Positions 50,341 through 60,404 are shown, counted from the stretch's first letter. The stretch is DNA of 64,000 nucleotides from Burkholderia plantarii (GCF_001411805.1 NZ_CP007213.1:558001-622000); one strand, 5' to 3'. Numbers and translations are program-made. The notes: generated by a model from the letters alone, not told the origin.

Positions 50341-51018
50341 ATGCGAATCCTGGTAGTGGAAGATGAACCGAAGACGGGCGCCTATCTGAAGAAGGGGCTC
50401 GAGGAATCGGGCTTCAGCGTCGATCTGGCCGCCGACGGCGCCGAGGGGCTGCTGCTCGCGCAGGAAGAGAGCTACGACGTGATCGTGCTCGACGTGATGC
50501 TGCCCGTGCTCGACGGCTGGGACGTGCTCAAGCGCCTGCGCGCCACGCGCGCGACGCCGGTGCTGTTCCTCACGGCGCGCGACGACGTGGAGGACCGCGT
50601 GCGCGGCCTCGAACTCGGCGCCGACGATTATCTGGTCAAGCCGTTCGCGTTCGTCGAGCTGCTCGCGCGCGTGCGCACGCTGGCGCGGCGCGGGCCGCCG
50701 CGCGAGACCGAATGGATCCGCGTGGGCGACCTCGAGATCGACGTGGTGCGCCGGCGGGTCCGGCGCGGCGCCGCGCGCATCGACCTGACGCCGCGCGAAT
50801 TCTCGCTGCTGCAATTGCTCGCGCGCCGCCAGGGCGAGGTGCTGAGCCGCACGCAGATCGCGTCCTACGTCTGGGACATGAATTTCGACAGCGACACCAA
50901 CGTCGTGGAAGTGGCGATCCGGCGGCTGCGCGCGAAGATCGACGACGATTTCCCGGACAAGCTGATCCATACCGTGCGCGGCGTCGGCTACGTGCTGGAA
51001 CTGAAGGGCGACGCGTGA
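50341..51018 (+). CDS. irlR: Heavy-metal-type OmpR-family response regulator (IrlR-like)
   Basis: A 225-residue regulator of the CusR/CopR/IrlR group. Receiver with acidic EDEP (7-10), phospho-acceptor D51 in [16 protein letters not shown], and [39 protein letters not shown]. The wHTH has [20 protein letters not shown] and [20 protein letters not shown], a stretch very characteristic of this metal-responsive subfamily. A CusR-type box lies upstream. Coupled to the kinase by a four-base overlap (GTGA at 51015-51018). In B. pseudomallei IrlRS affects invasion and heavy-metal resistance. Confidence 0.85.
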   Translation: MRILVVEDEPKTGAYLKKGLEESGFSVDLAADGAEGLLLAQEESYDVIVLDVMLPVLDGWDVLKRLRATRATPVLFLTARDDVEDRVRGLELGADDYLVKPFAFVELLARVRTLARRGPPRETEWIRVGDLEIDVVRRRVRRGAARIDLTPREFSLLQLLARRQGEVLSRTQIASYVWDMNFDSDTNVVEVAIRRLRAKIDDDFPDKLIHTVRGVGYVLELKGDA

Positions 51019-52598
51019 GGCCGGTGCGTTCGCTGACCACCGCGCTGGCCGTGGCGTTCGCGGCGATGACGCTCGCCGTGTTCGCGCTGGTCGGCACCTA
51101 CGTCTATCTGGCGCTCGATCGCCAGGTGCGCGCCCAGGACGATCTCGACGTGGTGCTGGCCGCGCGCCACGCGCGCCGCCTCGCGGCCGAGCTCGAATCG
51201 GCCGCCGACGTGCGCGCGCATGCCGAGCGGCTGACCAGCGTGGTGTTCGGCAATGCCGCGCTGTCGTTCGCGGTGGCCGCCGACGACGGCCGGCTGATCG
51301 CCTCGCACAACGTCGCCGCCACGGCGCCTGGTGATCCTCGCGTTGATCCCCACCTCGATCCGCACCTCGTGCCGCCGACCGGCGTGGCGGCGAGCACCAA
51401 GGAGGCGGCCGACGACGGCGCGGACGATCCACCCGATCACGGCGCCGCCGCCGATTCGATCGAACTGCCCGCGTCGGTGTCACTGGCCTCGCTGCTGCCG
51501 GGCCCGCCGTACCGCGTGCCGGCCGACACGCGGATCGTGCGCGACCAGATCATGTCGTGGGTCACGCCGCGCGGCGTGCCCGTGCATGGCATCGTGGTGG
51601 ACGTGCGGCTGCGCGACGGCGCCGTGATGCAGCTGATGATCGCGCGCAACCTGCACGACGGCACCGTCATGCTCGACCGCTATCGCGACACGCTGAAACT
51701 GGCCGGCGGGATCGGCGCGCTGCTGTCGGTGCTGTTCGGCTATGCGCTGATCCGGCTGTCGATGCGGCCGCTGCGCGGCGTGGTCGAGGCCACCGGGCGC
51801 ATCACCGTGGACCGGCTCGACACGCGGCTCGACGCGCACCGCGTGCCGCGCGAGCTGGTGCCGCTCGTCGAGGCCGTGAACGCGATGCTGGCGCGGCTGC
51901 AGCACGGCTTCCGGCTGCTCTCGCAGTTCAGCGCCGATCTTGCGCACGATTTGCGCACGCCGCTCAACAACATGCGCGGCGCGACCGAGGTGGCGCTGAG
52001 CCGGCGCCGCAGCGCCGACGACTACGAGGCGCTGCTCGAATCGAACCTGGAGGAATACGACCGGCTCGCGCGGATGATCGAGAACGTGCTGTTCCTTGCG
52101 CGCGCCGAGCATCCCGGCTTCGTCACGCATCGGCGCGAGTTCGACGTGCATGAGGAACTGACGCGCATCGCCGGCTATTTCGAGGGGCTCGCCGACGAGG
52201 CCGGCTCGGTGCTGCGCGTGACGGGCAGCGGGCGGCTCAGCGCCGATCTCGAGCTGTTCCGCCGCGCGGTGGGCAACCTGCTCGCGAACGCGCTGCGCTA
52301 CACGCCGCGCGGCGGCGAGATCCGGCTGGCGGTGGAGGAGACGGACACGGCGCTATGCGTGCGGGTGGAGAACCAGGGCGAGCCGATCGACGCCGAGCAT
52401 CTGCCGCGTATCTTCGACCGCTTCTATCGCGGCGACGCCGCGCGCAGCCGCCACTCGCCGTCGGGCGGCGCGAGCGGCGTGGCGGGATTGGGCCTCGCGA
52501 TCGTGCGCTCGGTGATGGAGCTGCATGGCGGTAGCGCGTGGGCGGAACGGCGGGACGACGGCATGCGCTTCGTGCTGAGGTTTCCACGGCAGGGGTGA
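51015..52598 (+). CDS. irlS: IrlS/CusS-like heavy-metal sensor histidine kinase with periplasmic insert
   Basis: A 527-residue kinase. TM1 about 10-32, periplasmic sensor, TM2 about 228-248, HAMP, phospho-His311 in [21 protein letters not shown]-box [15 protein letters not shown], and G2 box [19 protein letters not shown]. The family length is about 460-480. The extra residues lie in the sensor (about 105-165), an Asp/His/Pro-rich stretch ([15 protein letters not shown] and [17 protein letters not shown]) that could bind metal. Translation starts at GTG 51015 overlapping the regulator stop. A second, smaller Asp-free spacer (SPSGGASGV) interrupts the ATP lid. It is convergent with the adjacent RND operon. 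Confidence 0.85.
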   Translation: MRPVRSLTTALAVAFAAMTLAVFALVGTYVYLALDRQVRAQDDLDVVLAARHARRLAAELESAADVRAHAERLTSVVFGNAALSFAVAADDGRLIASHNVAATAPGDPRVDPHLDPHLVPPTGVAASTKEAADDGADDPPDHGAAADSIELPASVSLASLLPGPPYRVPADTRIVRDQIMSWVTPRGVPVHGIVVDVRLRDGAVMQLMIARNLHDGTVMLDRYRDTLKLAGGIGALLSVLFGYALIRLSMRPLRGVVEATGRITVDRLDTRLDAHRVPRELVPLVEAVNAMLARLQHGFRLLSQFSADLAHDLRTPLNNMRGATEVALSRRRSADDYEALLESNLEEYDRLARMIENVLFLARAEHPGFVTHRREFDVHEELTRIAGYFEGLADEAGSVLRVTGSGRLSADLELFRRAVGNLLANALRYTPRGGEIRLAVEETDTALCVRVENQGEPIDAEHLPRIFDRFYRGDAARSRHSPSGGASGVAGLGLAIVRSVMELHGGSAWAERRDDGMRFVLRFPRQG

Positions 52599-52741
52599 GG
52601 GGCGTTTCGCACTGATCGGCGCTGACAGCCGCCTGATGGATCAGGCGCCGCCGTCATCGCCAAAAATGGAAACGATTCCTGTCCTCCGGAGACGGCTTGC
52701 CGAGCCACCCGCGCACGCTACCCACAGCGCACGCGCAAGCT

Positions 52742-54265
52742 TCACCGCGATGAAGCGTCGGCGTACCCGCCGGTGTTTCCGGCCGCGGCCGTCGCCACGT
52801 CCGGCTCCGCCCGCCAGCCACCCCCCACCGCCACCGCCAGCCCCACCGCCGCCGCGATCCGCTGCGCGTCGATCTGATCGACGCGCAGCCGGTTCGACAA
52901 CGCGATGGTCTGCGCGGTTACCACGTCCAGGTAGCTGACCGCGCCGGCCTGGAAGCGGTTCGTCGTCAGCGTCAGCGACAGGTCCGAGGCCTCGGCCGCG
53001 CGCCGCGCGCTGGCCGCCTCCGAGGCGAGCGCGTCTAGCGAGGTCAGATCGTCCTCCACCTGCTGGAACGCGCTCAGCACGGTCTGCCGGTAGTCGGCCG
53101 CCGCGCCGTCGTATTGCGCTGTCTCGCCGTGCAGCGTCGCGCGCCGCTGGCCGCCGTCGAACAGCGTGCCGACCAGTTGCGGCCCGAGCGACCAGAACAG
53201 GCTCGACGCGGTCAGCCACGGCCCGAACGCGGAACTCTCGAGCCCGGCGCTCGCGCTCAGCAGCAGGTCCGGGAAGAACGCCGCGCGCGCGGCGCCGATC
53301 TGCGCGTTCGCGGCCGCCACGCGCCGCTCGGCCGCCGCGATGTCGGGGCGCCGTTCGAGCAGCTGCGACGGCAGGCCGACCGGGATCGGCGGCACCGCCA
53401 GCGCCTGCACGCGCGGCGCGATCGAGAACGTCGAGGCGTTCTCGCCCACCAGCGTCGCGATCGCGTGCTGGAGCCGCGCGCGCTGTGCGCCGACGTCGGT
53501 GGCCTGGGTACGGGCGGCTTCGTATTGCGCGCGCGCCTGCGCGACCGCCGACGCGTCGATCGCGCCGTCGGCAAGCTGCTGTTCGAGCAGGCGCAGCGCG
53601 TGGCCATAGGCGTTCACGGTGTCGTCGAGCAGCAGTCGCTGCGTGTCGAGCGAGCGCAGCGCGAAATAGTCGGAGGCCAGTTGCGCGCCGATCGCGAGGC
53701 GCACGGCGCCGAGGTCGGCCTCGCTCGCGGCGGCGTTGGCCCGGGCGTTGGCGACGGCGTCGCGCAGCTTGCCGAACAGGTCGGGCTCCCAGCTCGCGGT
53801 GACGCCGGCCGTGTAGTCGGGCGTGGTCTTGCCGGCCAGCGACGAGCCGGCCTTGTGCCGCGAGATCCGCGCGCGGCTCGGCGAGCCGCTCGCGGTCAGC
53901 GTCGGCAGCAGGCCGGCCCGCTGGAAATCGACGGCCGCGCGCGCGGCGTCGAGATCGGCCAGCGCGCGCCGCAGCGTCGGGTTCGACACCTCGACGCGCG
54001 CCTCCAGCCGGTTCAGGTCGGCGTCGCCGAATAGCTGCCACCACGGGCCGCGCGGTGCCGCGTCGGCAGGCGCCGCGCGTTGCCAGCCCGGCGTGGCGGC
54101 CGTGGCGCCGCCGGCCGGCGCGCCGGCATAGCGGGCCGGAATCGCGACCGTCGGCGGCACGGTGTCGGGCAGGGTCGAGCATGCCGCGAGCGAGAGCGCG
54201 GCAAGCGCCGTCGCGAGCGCGGCGGCGAGCGGGCGGCGCGCGGGGCGAGGGAGGTGGGTTCGCAT
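52742..54265 (-). CDS. RND efflux outer-membrane lipoprotein (NodT family)
   Basis: A 507-residue outer-membrane factor, third gene of an RND-MFP-OMF operon. Signal peptide with lipobox SLAAC (about residues 10-28), then two OEP repeats: WWQLFGDADLNRLEARVEVS, WEPDLFGKLRDAVANARANA, ERRPDIAAAERRVAAANAQI, LFDGGQRRATLHGETAQYDG. Start at ATG 54265 is preferred; 54298 overlaps the adaptor gene end. C-terminal tail is Ala/Gly-rich. It would form the exit tunnel for the pump encoded upstream. Confidence 0.9.
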   Translation of the reverse strand: MRTHLPRPARRPLAAALATALAALSLAACSTLPDTVPPTVAIPARYAGAPAGGATAATPGWQRAAPADAAPRGPWWQLFGDADLNRLEARVEVSNPTLRRALADLDAARAAVDFQRAGLLPTLTASGSPSRARISRHKAGSSLAGKTTPDYTAGVTASWEPDLFGKLRDAVANARANAAASEADLGAVRLAIGAQLASDYFALRSLDTQRLLLDDTVNAYGHALRLLEQQLADGAIDASAVAQARAQYEAARTQATDVGAQRARLQHAIATLVGENASTFSIAPRVQALAVPPIPVGLPSQLLERRPDIAAAERRVAAANAQIGAARAAFFPDLLLSASAGLESSAFGPWLTASSLFWSLGPQLVGTLFDGGQRRATLHGETAQYDGAAADYRQTVLSAFQQVEDDLTSLDALASEAASARRAAEASDLSLTLTTNRFQAGAVSYLDVVTAQTIALSNRLRVDQIDAQRIAAAVGLAVAVGGGWRAEPDVATAAAGNTGGYADASSR

Positions 54266-54290
54266 CGTCGTGATCCTGTCGGCGAAAGTC

Positions 54291-55571
54291 TCAGGCATGG
54301 ACGGCGGAGGCGGCGGCCGGTGCCGAGGCCCCCGAAGCCGCGGAAGTGCCCGAGGCCCCCGAGGCATCCCCCGGCACCGTCGTGTGCGTGACCTTGATCA
54401 CCCGCACCGTGGTGCCGGCCGCGAGCGAATCGCCGGGGTTGTCGATCACGCGATCCGAAGCCGCGATCCCGCCCGTGATCTCCACGCGCGTGCCGAAATC
54501 GCGGCCGATCCGGACCTGCCGTAGCACGCTCTTGCCGTCGTCGCCGACGATCGCGACGGTCACGCCGTCGGGGCGGAACAGCAGCGCGCTGACCGGCAGC
54601 TCCAGCGCCGGGTTCGCGCTCGCCACCTGCAGGTGCGCCTGCGCGTAGGCGCCCGGCAGCAGCGCGCCGTCGTGATTGTCGACGTCGATCTCCACGCGCA
54701 GCGTGCGCGTGGCCGGATCGATCGCGCCGCTGCTGCGCGCGACGTGCGCGGTGAACCGGCGGCCCGGATATTGCGGCGAGCTGAGGTAGACGCCGGTGCC
54801 GGTCGTGACGTGGGTGGCGCTGTCCTGCGGGACGTCCACGAACACGCGCAGCGTATCGGTCTGCTGCAGATGGAACAGCTCGCCGGTCTGCCCCGGCGAG
54901 CCCGGCGTGCCGCCCGCGGTGACCAGCGTGCCGACGTCGACGTTGCGCGCGGTGATCACGCCCGCGAACGGCGCGGTCACGCCCTCGAACGAGACCAACT
55001 GCGCGAGGTGCCCGACGTTGGCCTGCGCGGCCGCCAGCTGCGCGCGCTTCGCGTTCAGGTCGGCCGTCTTGGTGTCGGCGTCCTGCTGCGAGACCGATTG
55101 CGTGGCCAGCATCCGGCGCCAGCGCTCGGCGGTCGATTTCGCGTAGTCGTAGTTCGCCTGCGCCACGGCTTCGTCGGCGCGCGCCTGCTTCAACTGCGCG
55201 TCGAGATCGGGCGCGGCGATCCGGGCCAGCGTGTCGCCGGCCCGCACACGCGTGCCGATGTCGGTGCGCCAGCTCGCGATGAAGCCGCTGGTGCGCGCGA
55301 AGATCGCCGCGTCGGCGAACGGCGCCACCGCGCCGGGCAGGATCAGCTCCTGGTCGGCCGGTGCGTGGCCCGGCAGCACCACCGACACCGGCAGCGCGCG
55401 TTGCGCGGCCAGCTGCGAGGCGAGCGCGGCATGCGCGGTGAGGCGCGGCGCCAGGCCGACCGCGATGAGCGCCGCGAAGGCCGCGGCGAGCGCGAGCGGC
55501 AGGGCGCGCAGGCGGCGTTGCCGGGGAGCGGGCGGGCGCCTGGCTTGGGCGGGATCGTGCGAATCGTTCAT
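54291..55571 (-). CDS. RND efflux periplasmic adaptor subunit
   Basis: A 426-residue membrane-fusion protein with one N-terminal anchor (about 22-45). Hairpin and lipoyl motifs: LPGAVAPFADAAIFARTSGF, IGTRVRAGDTLARIAAPDLD, NYDYAKSTAERWRRMLATQS and FEGVTAPFAGVITARNVDVG. The C-terminus is low-complexity (Ala/Ser/Gly), probably disordered. It lies 81 bases downstream of the pump gene and ends 25 bases before the outer-membrane gene start. Its class (with 'RTSGFI..W..DIGTRVRAGD') matches adaptors paired with short HAE1 pumps. Confidence 0.9.
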   Translation of the reverse strand: MNDSHDPAQARRPPAPRQRRLRALPLALAAAFAALIAVGLAPRLTAHAALASQLAAQRALPVSVVLPGHAPADQELILPGAVAPFADAAIFARTSGFIASWRTDIGTRVRAGDTLARIAAPDLDAQLKQARADEAVAQANYDYAKSTAERWRRMLATQSVSQQDADTKTADLNAKRAQLAAAQANVGHLAQLVSFEGVTAPFAGVITARNVDVGTLVTAGGTPGSPGQTGELFHLQQTDTLRVFVDVPQDSATHVTTGTGVYLSSPQYPGRRFTAHVARSSGAIDPATRTLRVEIDVDNHDGALLPGAYAQAHLQVASANPALELPVSALLFRPDGVTVAIVGDDGKSVLRQVRIGRDFGTRVEITGGIAASDRVIDNPGDSLAAGTTVRVIKVTHTTVPGDASGASGTSAASGASAPAAASAVHA

Positions 55572-55652
55572 GATCGAGAGGCGTGTGGATGGCGAAGGGT
55601 GCCGGCTCGCGGCCGGGCGGGCGAGGGCATCGCGGGCGGTGAGGAGCGGGCG

Positions 55653-58600
55653 TCAGTGCGCATCGGGCTTGCCATCGGGCTGGTGGTTGGGCTCGTTGTC
55701 GGATCCGCCTTCGGATCCGGCATCGCGCGAGGCGCTGGTCACCGATGTGGCCGGCCGGCGCCCGGCGAGCCATGCATGCGCAAGGCCGAACACCACCGGC
55801 ACGAACAGCAGCGTGGACAGCGTGCCGAACGCGAGCCCGCCGATCACGGCGCGGCCGAGCGGCGCGTTCTGCTCGCCGCCGTCGCCGAGGCCGAGCGCCA
55901 TCGGCAGCATGCCGATCAGCATCGCGAGCGCGGTCATCACCACCGGCCGGAAGCGCGTGAAGCCGGCCTCGAGCGCGGCGTGCCACGGCTCGGCGCCGTC
56001 GCGCAGCATCTCGCGCGCGGCGTTCACCACCAGGATGCTGTTGGCCGTGGCGATGCCGATGCAGAGGATGGTGCCCGTCAGCGCCGGCACCGACAGCGTG
56101 GTGTGGGTGGCGAACAGCATCCACGCGATGCCGGCGAGCGACGCGGGCAACCCGCTCACGATCACGAGCGGATCGAGCCACGACTGGAAGTTCACCACCA
56201 TCAGCAGGTAGACCAGGCCGATCGCGAACGCGAGGCCGGCCAGCAGCCCCGAGAACGAGGTGTTCATGGCCTGCACCTGGCCGCGCAGCACGATCTTCGA
56301 GCCGGGCGGCAGCTGCGCGCGCGCGGCGTCGACGAGCTTCGTGACGTCGGCCGCCACGCCGCCCAGGTCGCGTCCCTGCGTCGAGGCGAACAGGTCGAGC
56401 ACCGGCTGGACGTTGTAGTGCGAGACCACCGCCTGCTGGCTCGCGCGCGAGAAGCTGCCGAGCGAGCCGAGCAGGTTGCGCGGCGCGGCGCCGGTCGCGG
56501 CCGCGCCGTTGCCCGGCGACGGCATCGGCAGGTTGGCGAGCGCCTGCAGCGAATTCACGTCGTATTGCGGCGCCTCGATCGTCACCGGATAGCTGACGCC
56601 GTTGGTCGGGTCGAGCCAGAAGTTCGGCGCGGTTTGCGAGCTGCCCGACAGCGCGATCAGCAGGTTCTGCGCGACGTCGCGCTGCTGCAGCCCGGCCAGG
56701 ATCGCCCGCGTGCGATCGACGCTGACGTTGATCGCCGGTTCGTCGCCGGGCTGCTGGATGCGCGCGTCCACCAGCCCCGGCACGCCGCGCAGTTGCGCGA
56801 GCAACCGGTTGGCCACCACGCGGTTGGCGTCGAGCCGGTTGCCGACGATCTGGATGTCGATCGGCGAGGGCAGCCCGAAGTTGAGGATCTGGCTGACGAT
56901 GTCGGCCGGCAGGAACGCGAACGTGACGCCGGGGAACGCCGCCGCGAGCGTGTTGCGCAGCGTCGCGACGAGCGCGGCGGTGGGCGGGTGGCCCGGCTTC
57001 AGCGAGATCGTCACGGTGGCGTCCTCGGAGCCGATCACGCCGGTCGAGTCATAGGTCAGGTTGATGCCGCTGACCGGCACGCCGATATTGTCGAGCATCG
57101 AGGCGAGCTGCGCGGGCGGGATCACGGTACGGATCTTCGCCTCGACCTCGTCGGTGATGCGTGCGGTCTGCTCGATGCGCGTGCCGGTGGGCGCGCGCAG
57201 GTGCAGGCGGATCTCGCCGGTATCGACGGCCGGGAAGAAGTCGCGGCCCGCGAACGCGAACAATGACATCGAGGCCGTGCAGGCCAGCGCGAAGCCGATC
57301 AGCACCGCGCGCCGGCGCCGGATCGCGGCGTCAAGCAGCGCGCGGTAGCGCGCGCGCACCGCCTCGAAGCGCCGCTCGAAGCCGCGCTGCCAGCGCGCGA
57401 AGCGCCCGCCGGCGGCATGGTTCGGCGCGCGCAGCAGCCACATCGCGAGGGTCGGCACCAGCGTGCGCGACAGCAGGTAGGACGCCGCCATCGCGAAGAC
57501 CACCGCCTCGGCCATCGGCACGAACAGGTAGCGCGCCACGCCGGTGAGCAGGAACATCGGCGCGAACACGATGCAGATCGACAGCGTGGAGACGAAGGTG
57601 GGCACCGCGATCTCGCCCGCGCCGGTCAGGATCGCGTCCTCCGGCGGCGCGCCGCGTTCGAGGTGGTGCGTGATGTTCTCGATCGCCACGGTGGCGTCGT
57701 CCACCAGGATCCCGACCGCCAGCGCGAGGCCGCCGAGCGTCATGATGTTGATGGTCTGGCCGAGCGCCGACAGCGCCAGCAGCGAGGACAGCACCGCGAG
57801 CGGGATCGACACCGCGATGATCAGCGTGGCGCGCCAGCTGCCGAGGAACAGCAGGATCATCAGCGCGGTCAGGCAGGCCGCGATCAGCGCCTCGCGGATC
57901 ACGCCCTGGATCGCCGATTTCACGAACACCGACTGGTCGCCGAGCGCCGTGATGTGCAGCGCCTTCGGCAGCCCGGCGGCGATGTCGGGCAGCATCGCCT
58001 TGACCTGGCCGATGATCGCGAGCGTCGAGGCGCTGCCGGTCTTCTCGACCGTCAGCAGCGCGGCGCGCTTGCCGTCGGCGCGCACGATGCTGGTCTGCGG
58101 CACGTAGCCGTCGCGCACGTGGGCCACGTCGCGCACGTACACCACGCTGCCGTTGGCGGCCTTGACCGGCAGGTCGTTCAGCGCGGCGATGGTCTGCGTG
58201 CTGCCGTTCATCTGCACGTTGTACTCGCGCGCGCCGAGCTTGGCGGTGCCGCCCGGCAGCACCAGGTTCTGCGCGTTGACGGCGTTCACCACGTCGAGCG
58301 GCGCGAGCCCCTTGGCCTGCAGCGCGCTCGAATCGAGATCGACCACGATCGAGCGCACCTTGCCGCCGAACGGCAGCGGCACGGCCGCGCCCTGCACGGT
58401 GGCGAGCTGGGTGCGGATGAAGCTGTTGCCGAGGTCGTAGAGCTGCTGCTCGGGCAGCGTCGGGCTCGACAGCCCGAGCTGCAGGATCGGCACCGTCGAG
58501 GCGCTGTAGGTGATGATGTTCGGCGGCAGCGTGCCGGGCGGCAGCACGCGCAGGATCGACGACGCGTTGCTGGTGGCCTGCGCGATCGCGCGGTTGATGT

Positions 58601-58901
58601 CGGCGCCCGGATGGAAGAACACCTTGATCACCGACACGCCGTTCAGCGACTGCGATTCGATGTGCTCGATGTCGTCCACGTCGGAGGTCAGCGCGCGTTC
58701 GTAGATCGAGGTGATCCGGTGCGCCATGTCCTCGGCCGAGAAACCGTTGTATTGCCAGACGATGCTGACGACGGGGATGTCGATGTTCGGGAAGATGTCG
58801 GTCGGCGTGCGCAGGATCGCGAGCAGACCGCCGATGGCGATCAGCAGCGCGAGCACGACAAACGTATGGGGCCGGCGCAGGGCCAGCCGGACGATCCACA
58901 T
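55653..58901 (-). CDS. RND efflux inner-membrane transporter
   Basis: A 1082-residue AcrB-fold pump, first gene of the operon. N-terminus MWIVRLALRRPHTFVVLALL; proton-relay aspartates in LAVGILVDDATVAIENITHH; second half with GTILCIGIATANSILVVNAA, where the usual acidic residue of TM10 is replaced by a small polar environment. This 'IENITHH' and 'TANSILVVNAAR' type belongs to an acriflavine-resistance-like subgroup often seen in Burkholderia, distinct from CzcA. Substrates are unknown; drugs or organic compounds are more likely than metals. AGGA nine bases before the ATG at 58901. A low-complexity tail rich in Gly/Asp/Asn follows the last helix. An IrlR-box look-alike lies upstream (59050). 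Confidence 0.92.
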   Translation of the reverse strand: MWIVRLALRRPHTFVVLALLIAIGGLLAILRTPTDIFPNIDIPVVSIVWQYNGFSAEDMAHRITSIYERALTSDVDDIEHIESQSLNGVSVIKVFFHPGADINRAIAQATSNASSILRVLPPGTLPPNIITYSASTVPILQLGLSSPTLPEQQLYDLGNSFIRTQLATVQGAAVPLPFGGKVRSIVVDLDSSALQAKGLAPLDVVNAVNAQNLVLPGGTAKLGAREYNVQMNGSTQTIAALNDLPVKAANGSVVYVRDVAHVRDGYVPQTSIVRADGKRAALLTVEKTGSASTLAIIGQVKAMLPDIAAGLPKALHITALGDQSVFVKSAIQGVIREALIAACLTALMILLFLGSWRATLIIAVSIPLAVLSSLLALSALGQTINIMTLGGLALAVGILVDDATVAIENITHHLERGAPPEDAILTGAGEIAVPTFVSTLSICIVFAPMFLLTGVARYLFVPMAEAVVFAMAASYLLSRTLVPTLAMWLLRAPNHAAGGRFARWQRGFERRFEAVRARYRALLDAAIRRRRAVLIGFALACTASMSLFAFAGRDFFPAVDTGEIRLHLRAPTGTRIEQTARITDEVEAKIRTVIPPAQLASMLDNIGVPVSGINLTYDSTGVIGSEDATVTISLKPGHPPTAALVATLRNTLAAAFPGVTFAFLPADIVSQILNFGLPSPIDIQIVGNRLDANRVVANRLLAQLRGVPGLVDARIQQPGDEPAINVSVDRTRAILAGLQQRDVAQNLLIALSGSSQTAPNFWLDPTNGVSYPVTIEAPQYDVNSLQALANLPMPSPGNGAAATGAAPRNLLGSLGSFSRASQQAVVSHYNVQPVLDLFASTQGRDLGGVAADVTKLVDAARAQLPPGSKIVLRGQVQAMNTSFSGLLAGLAFAIGLVYLLMVVNFQSWLDPLVIVSGLPASLAGIAWMLFATHTTLSVPALTGTILCIGIATANSILVVNAAREMLRDGAEPWHAALEAGFTRFRPVVMTALAMLIGMLPMALGLGDGGEQNAPLGRAVIGGLAFGTLSTLLFVPVVFGLAHAWLAGRRPATSVTSASRDAGSEGGSDNEPNHQPDGKPDAH

Positions 58902-59049
58902 GGCGGTTTCCTTTCGCGCTGGGCGGACTGGGAAGGCGTGCGCGGCAAGCACCGCGACGAGGCGCCAGTGTCGCGGCGCGGCGCCGTCCCGGCCGTGACG
59001 CCGACATGACGAAACTGAAATCTTCGCGCGCGCGGCCGTTCTCGCGTGG

Positions 59050-59065
59050 ATGTCGGATTCGTCAT
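59050..59065. promoter_or_regulatory. IrlR/CusR-box look-alike between the RND operon and the DUF4148 gene
   Basis: ATGTCGGATTCGTCAT matches the core of the site at 50204-50219 in 13 of 16 positions, with an intact right half. A further half-site ATGACGAA lies at 59006-59013. It could link the RND operon (leftward) or the DUF4148 gene (rightward) to the IrlRS-like system. Confidence 0.4.
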
Positions 59066-59179
59066 GAGGGCGTCAAGTTAGCGGCATGGGAGGGCGGCCA
59101 GAATCGTGGTGCCGGCTCGACATGCTTCGGATTGCCAAGCGTAGCGGGCCGGATTCCCTTATCGATCCGGAGGTGTCTC

Positions 59180-59515
59180 ATGTTGAAAGTCACACGCTGG
59201 TCCGCGGCCGTCTGCGCCGCGTGGGCCGCATGCATCGCGTCGCTCGCGCTGGCCGAGCCGGCGATCGCCAAGGTTGACGACAACGGCCCGCTCACGCGCG
59301 CGGCGGTACGGGCCGAACTCGTCGACGCGCAGCGCGACGGCTTCGAGCCGACCGGAAATTCGGACTATCCGCCCTCGGCCGTCGCCGTCGCGCGCAACCG
59401 TGAGCGGTATGCGGTCGCGCATCGCGGCGGGCAGGGGGAGTCGGGGCGGCGGGCGTGCGGCAGTGAGGGAAGGGCGTGCGGGTGGTTCGGCGGGTGGTCG
59501 GCTGATGCGGATTAG
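59180..59515 (+). CDS. Diverged DUF4148-type exported protein
   Basis: A 111-residue exported protein. Signal peptide about 1-27 (MLKVTRWSAAVCAAWAACIA). The DUF4148 core is recognisable as LTRAAVRAELVDAQRDGFEP followed by NSDYPPS. The C-terminal third (RGGQGESGRRACGSEGRACG) is Gly/Arg/Cys-rich and unlike the family; it may reflect a frameshift or a real extension. CGGAGG six bases before the ATG at 59180. It overlaps the end of the convergent COG4705 gene by four bases (59512-59515). Confidence 0.72.
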   Translation: MLKVTRWSAAVCAAWAACIASLALAEPAIAKVDDNGPLTRAAVRAELVDAQRDGFEPTGNSDYPPSAVAVARNRERYAVAHRGGQGESGRRACGSEGRACGWFGGWSADAD

Positions 59516-60303
59516 CGCCGGTCAGCCGCCGGCGTCGCGGCGCGCTGCGGAATCAGCACGATGCAGGCGACGATGAACACGGCGAGGGCCGCCGTGGCGT
59601 AGAACCGGCTCAGTTCGAGCCCGCCTTGCGCGACGGGCTTGTCGAGCCAGTCGCCGAGCGTCGCGCCGAGCGGGCGCGTCAGCACGAACGCGGCCCAGAA
59701 CAGCGCGGTGCGCGACACGCGCGGCCGCAGCCGCAGCAGCGCGACCACCACGAGGCCGGCGCCGAAGATCGCGGCGCCCAGCTCGTAGCCGAGCCCCAGG
59801 CCGCCGAGATCCTTGCCGGCGACGTAGTCGCCGAGCGCGGTGCCGAGCGTCTGCGAGAGCATGATGGTGGCCCAGTAGAACCATTCGGCGCGCGAGCCGG
59901 TGACGCTGTCCACCGACACGGTGCCCTCGACGCGATACCAGATCGCGAGGCTCGCCGCGAGCAGCGCGACGATGATCGTCACGCCGCCTGCATAGCCGAT
60001 GCCGAGCGAGCGGTCGCAGAAGTCCGCGAGCGTGGTGCCGAAGGTGGTGGTCGCGACGATGGTGGCCCAGTAGAGCCACGCGTCGAAGCGCGCCGCGCGG
60101 ATCTGCGCGGCCACCAGCACCACGAACGCGGCCAGGAAGATCAGCGAGCCGACCAGGTAGCCAAGGTTCAGCGACATCGTCACCCAGTCGCCGCCGGTCT
60201 CGCCGAGCGTGGTGGCCGCGATCTTGATGATCCAGAAGCCGAGCGTGAGCGCCGGCACCTTGCTGACGGTCTGCCCGGCGAGGCGTTCGGTGGTGGCATG
60301 CAT
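59512..60303 (-). CDS. COG4705-type inner-membrane protein
   Basis: A 263-residue membrane protein with about eight helices built from repeats of the form 'ALTLGFWIIKIAATTLGETG', 'LYWATIVATTTFGTTLADF', 'FYWATIMLSQTLGTALGDYV' and 'LFWAAFVLTRPLGATLGDWL'. Each repeat holds a conserved Gly-x-Thr-x-Gly/Ala-Asp element, suggesting a transporter with internal symmetry. COG4705 proteins are uncharacterised 'membrane-anchored' proteins, sometimes near metal systems. It is convergent with the DUF4148 gene. The regulation is not evident. Confidence 0.82.
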   Translation of the reverse strand: MHATTERLAGQTVSKVPALTLGFWIIKIAATTLGETGGDWVTMSLNLGYLVGSLIFLAAFVVLVAAQIRAARFDAWLYWATIVATTTFGTTLADFCDRSLGIGYAGGVTIIVALLAASLAIWYRVEGTVSVDSVTGSRAEWFYWATIMLSQTLGTALGDYVAGKDLGGLGLGYELGAAIFGAGLVVVALLRLRPRVSRTALFWAAFVLTRPLGATLGDWLDKPVAQGGLELSRFYATAALAVFIVACIVLIPQRAATPAADRR

Positions 60304-60404
60304 GTCGGCTTCCTCGTTGGTGGCGCGGGAAGACCGACAATAACGTCGGGTGGGTTAACGCGGGCTTAAGGCGGCGCGGGCAGCCACGCTCGCGCATGCG
60401 AAAA

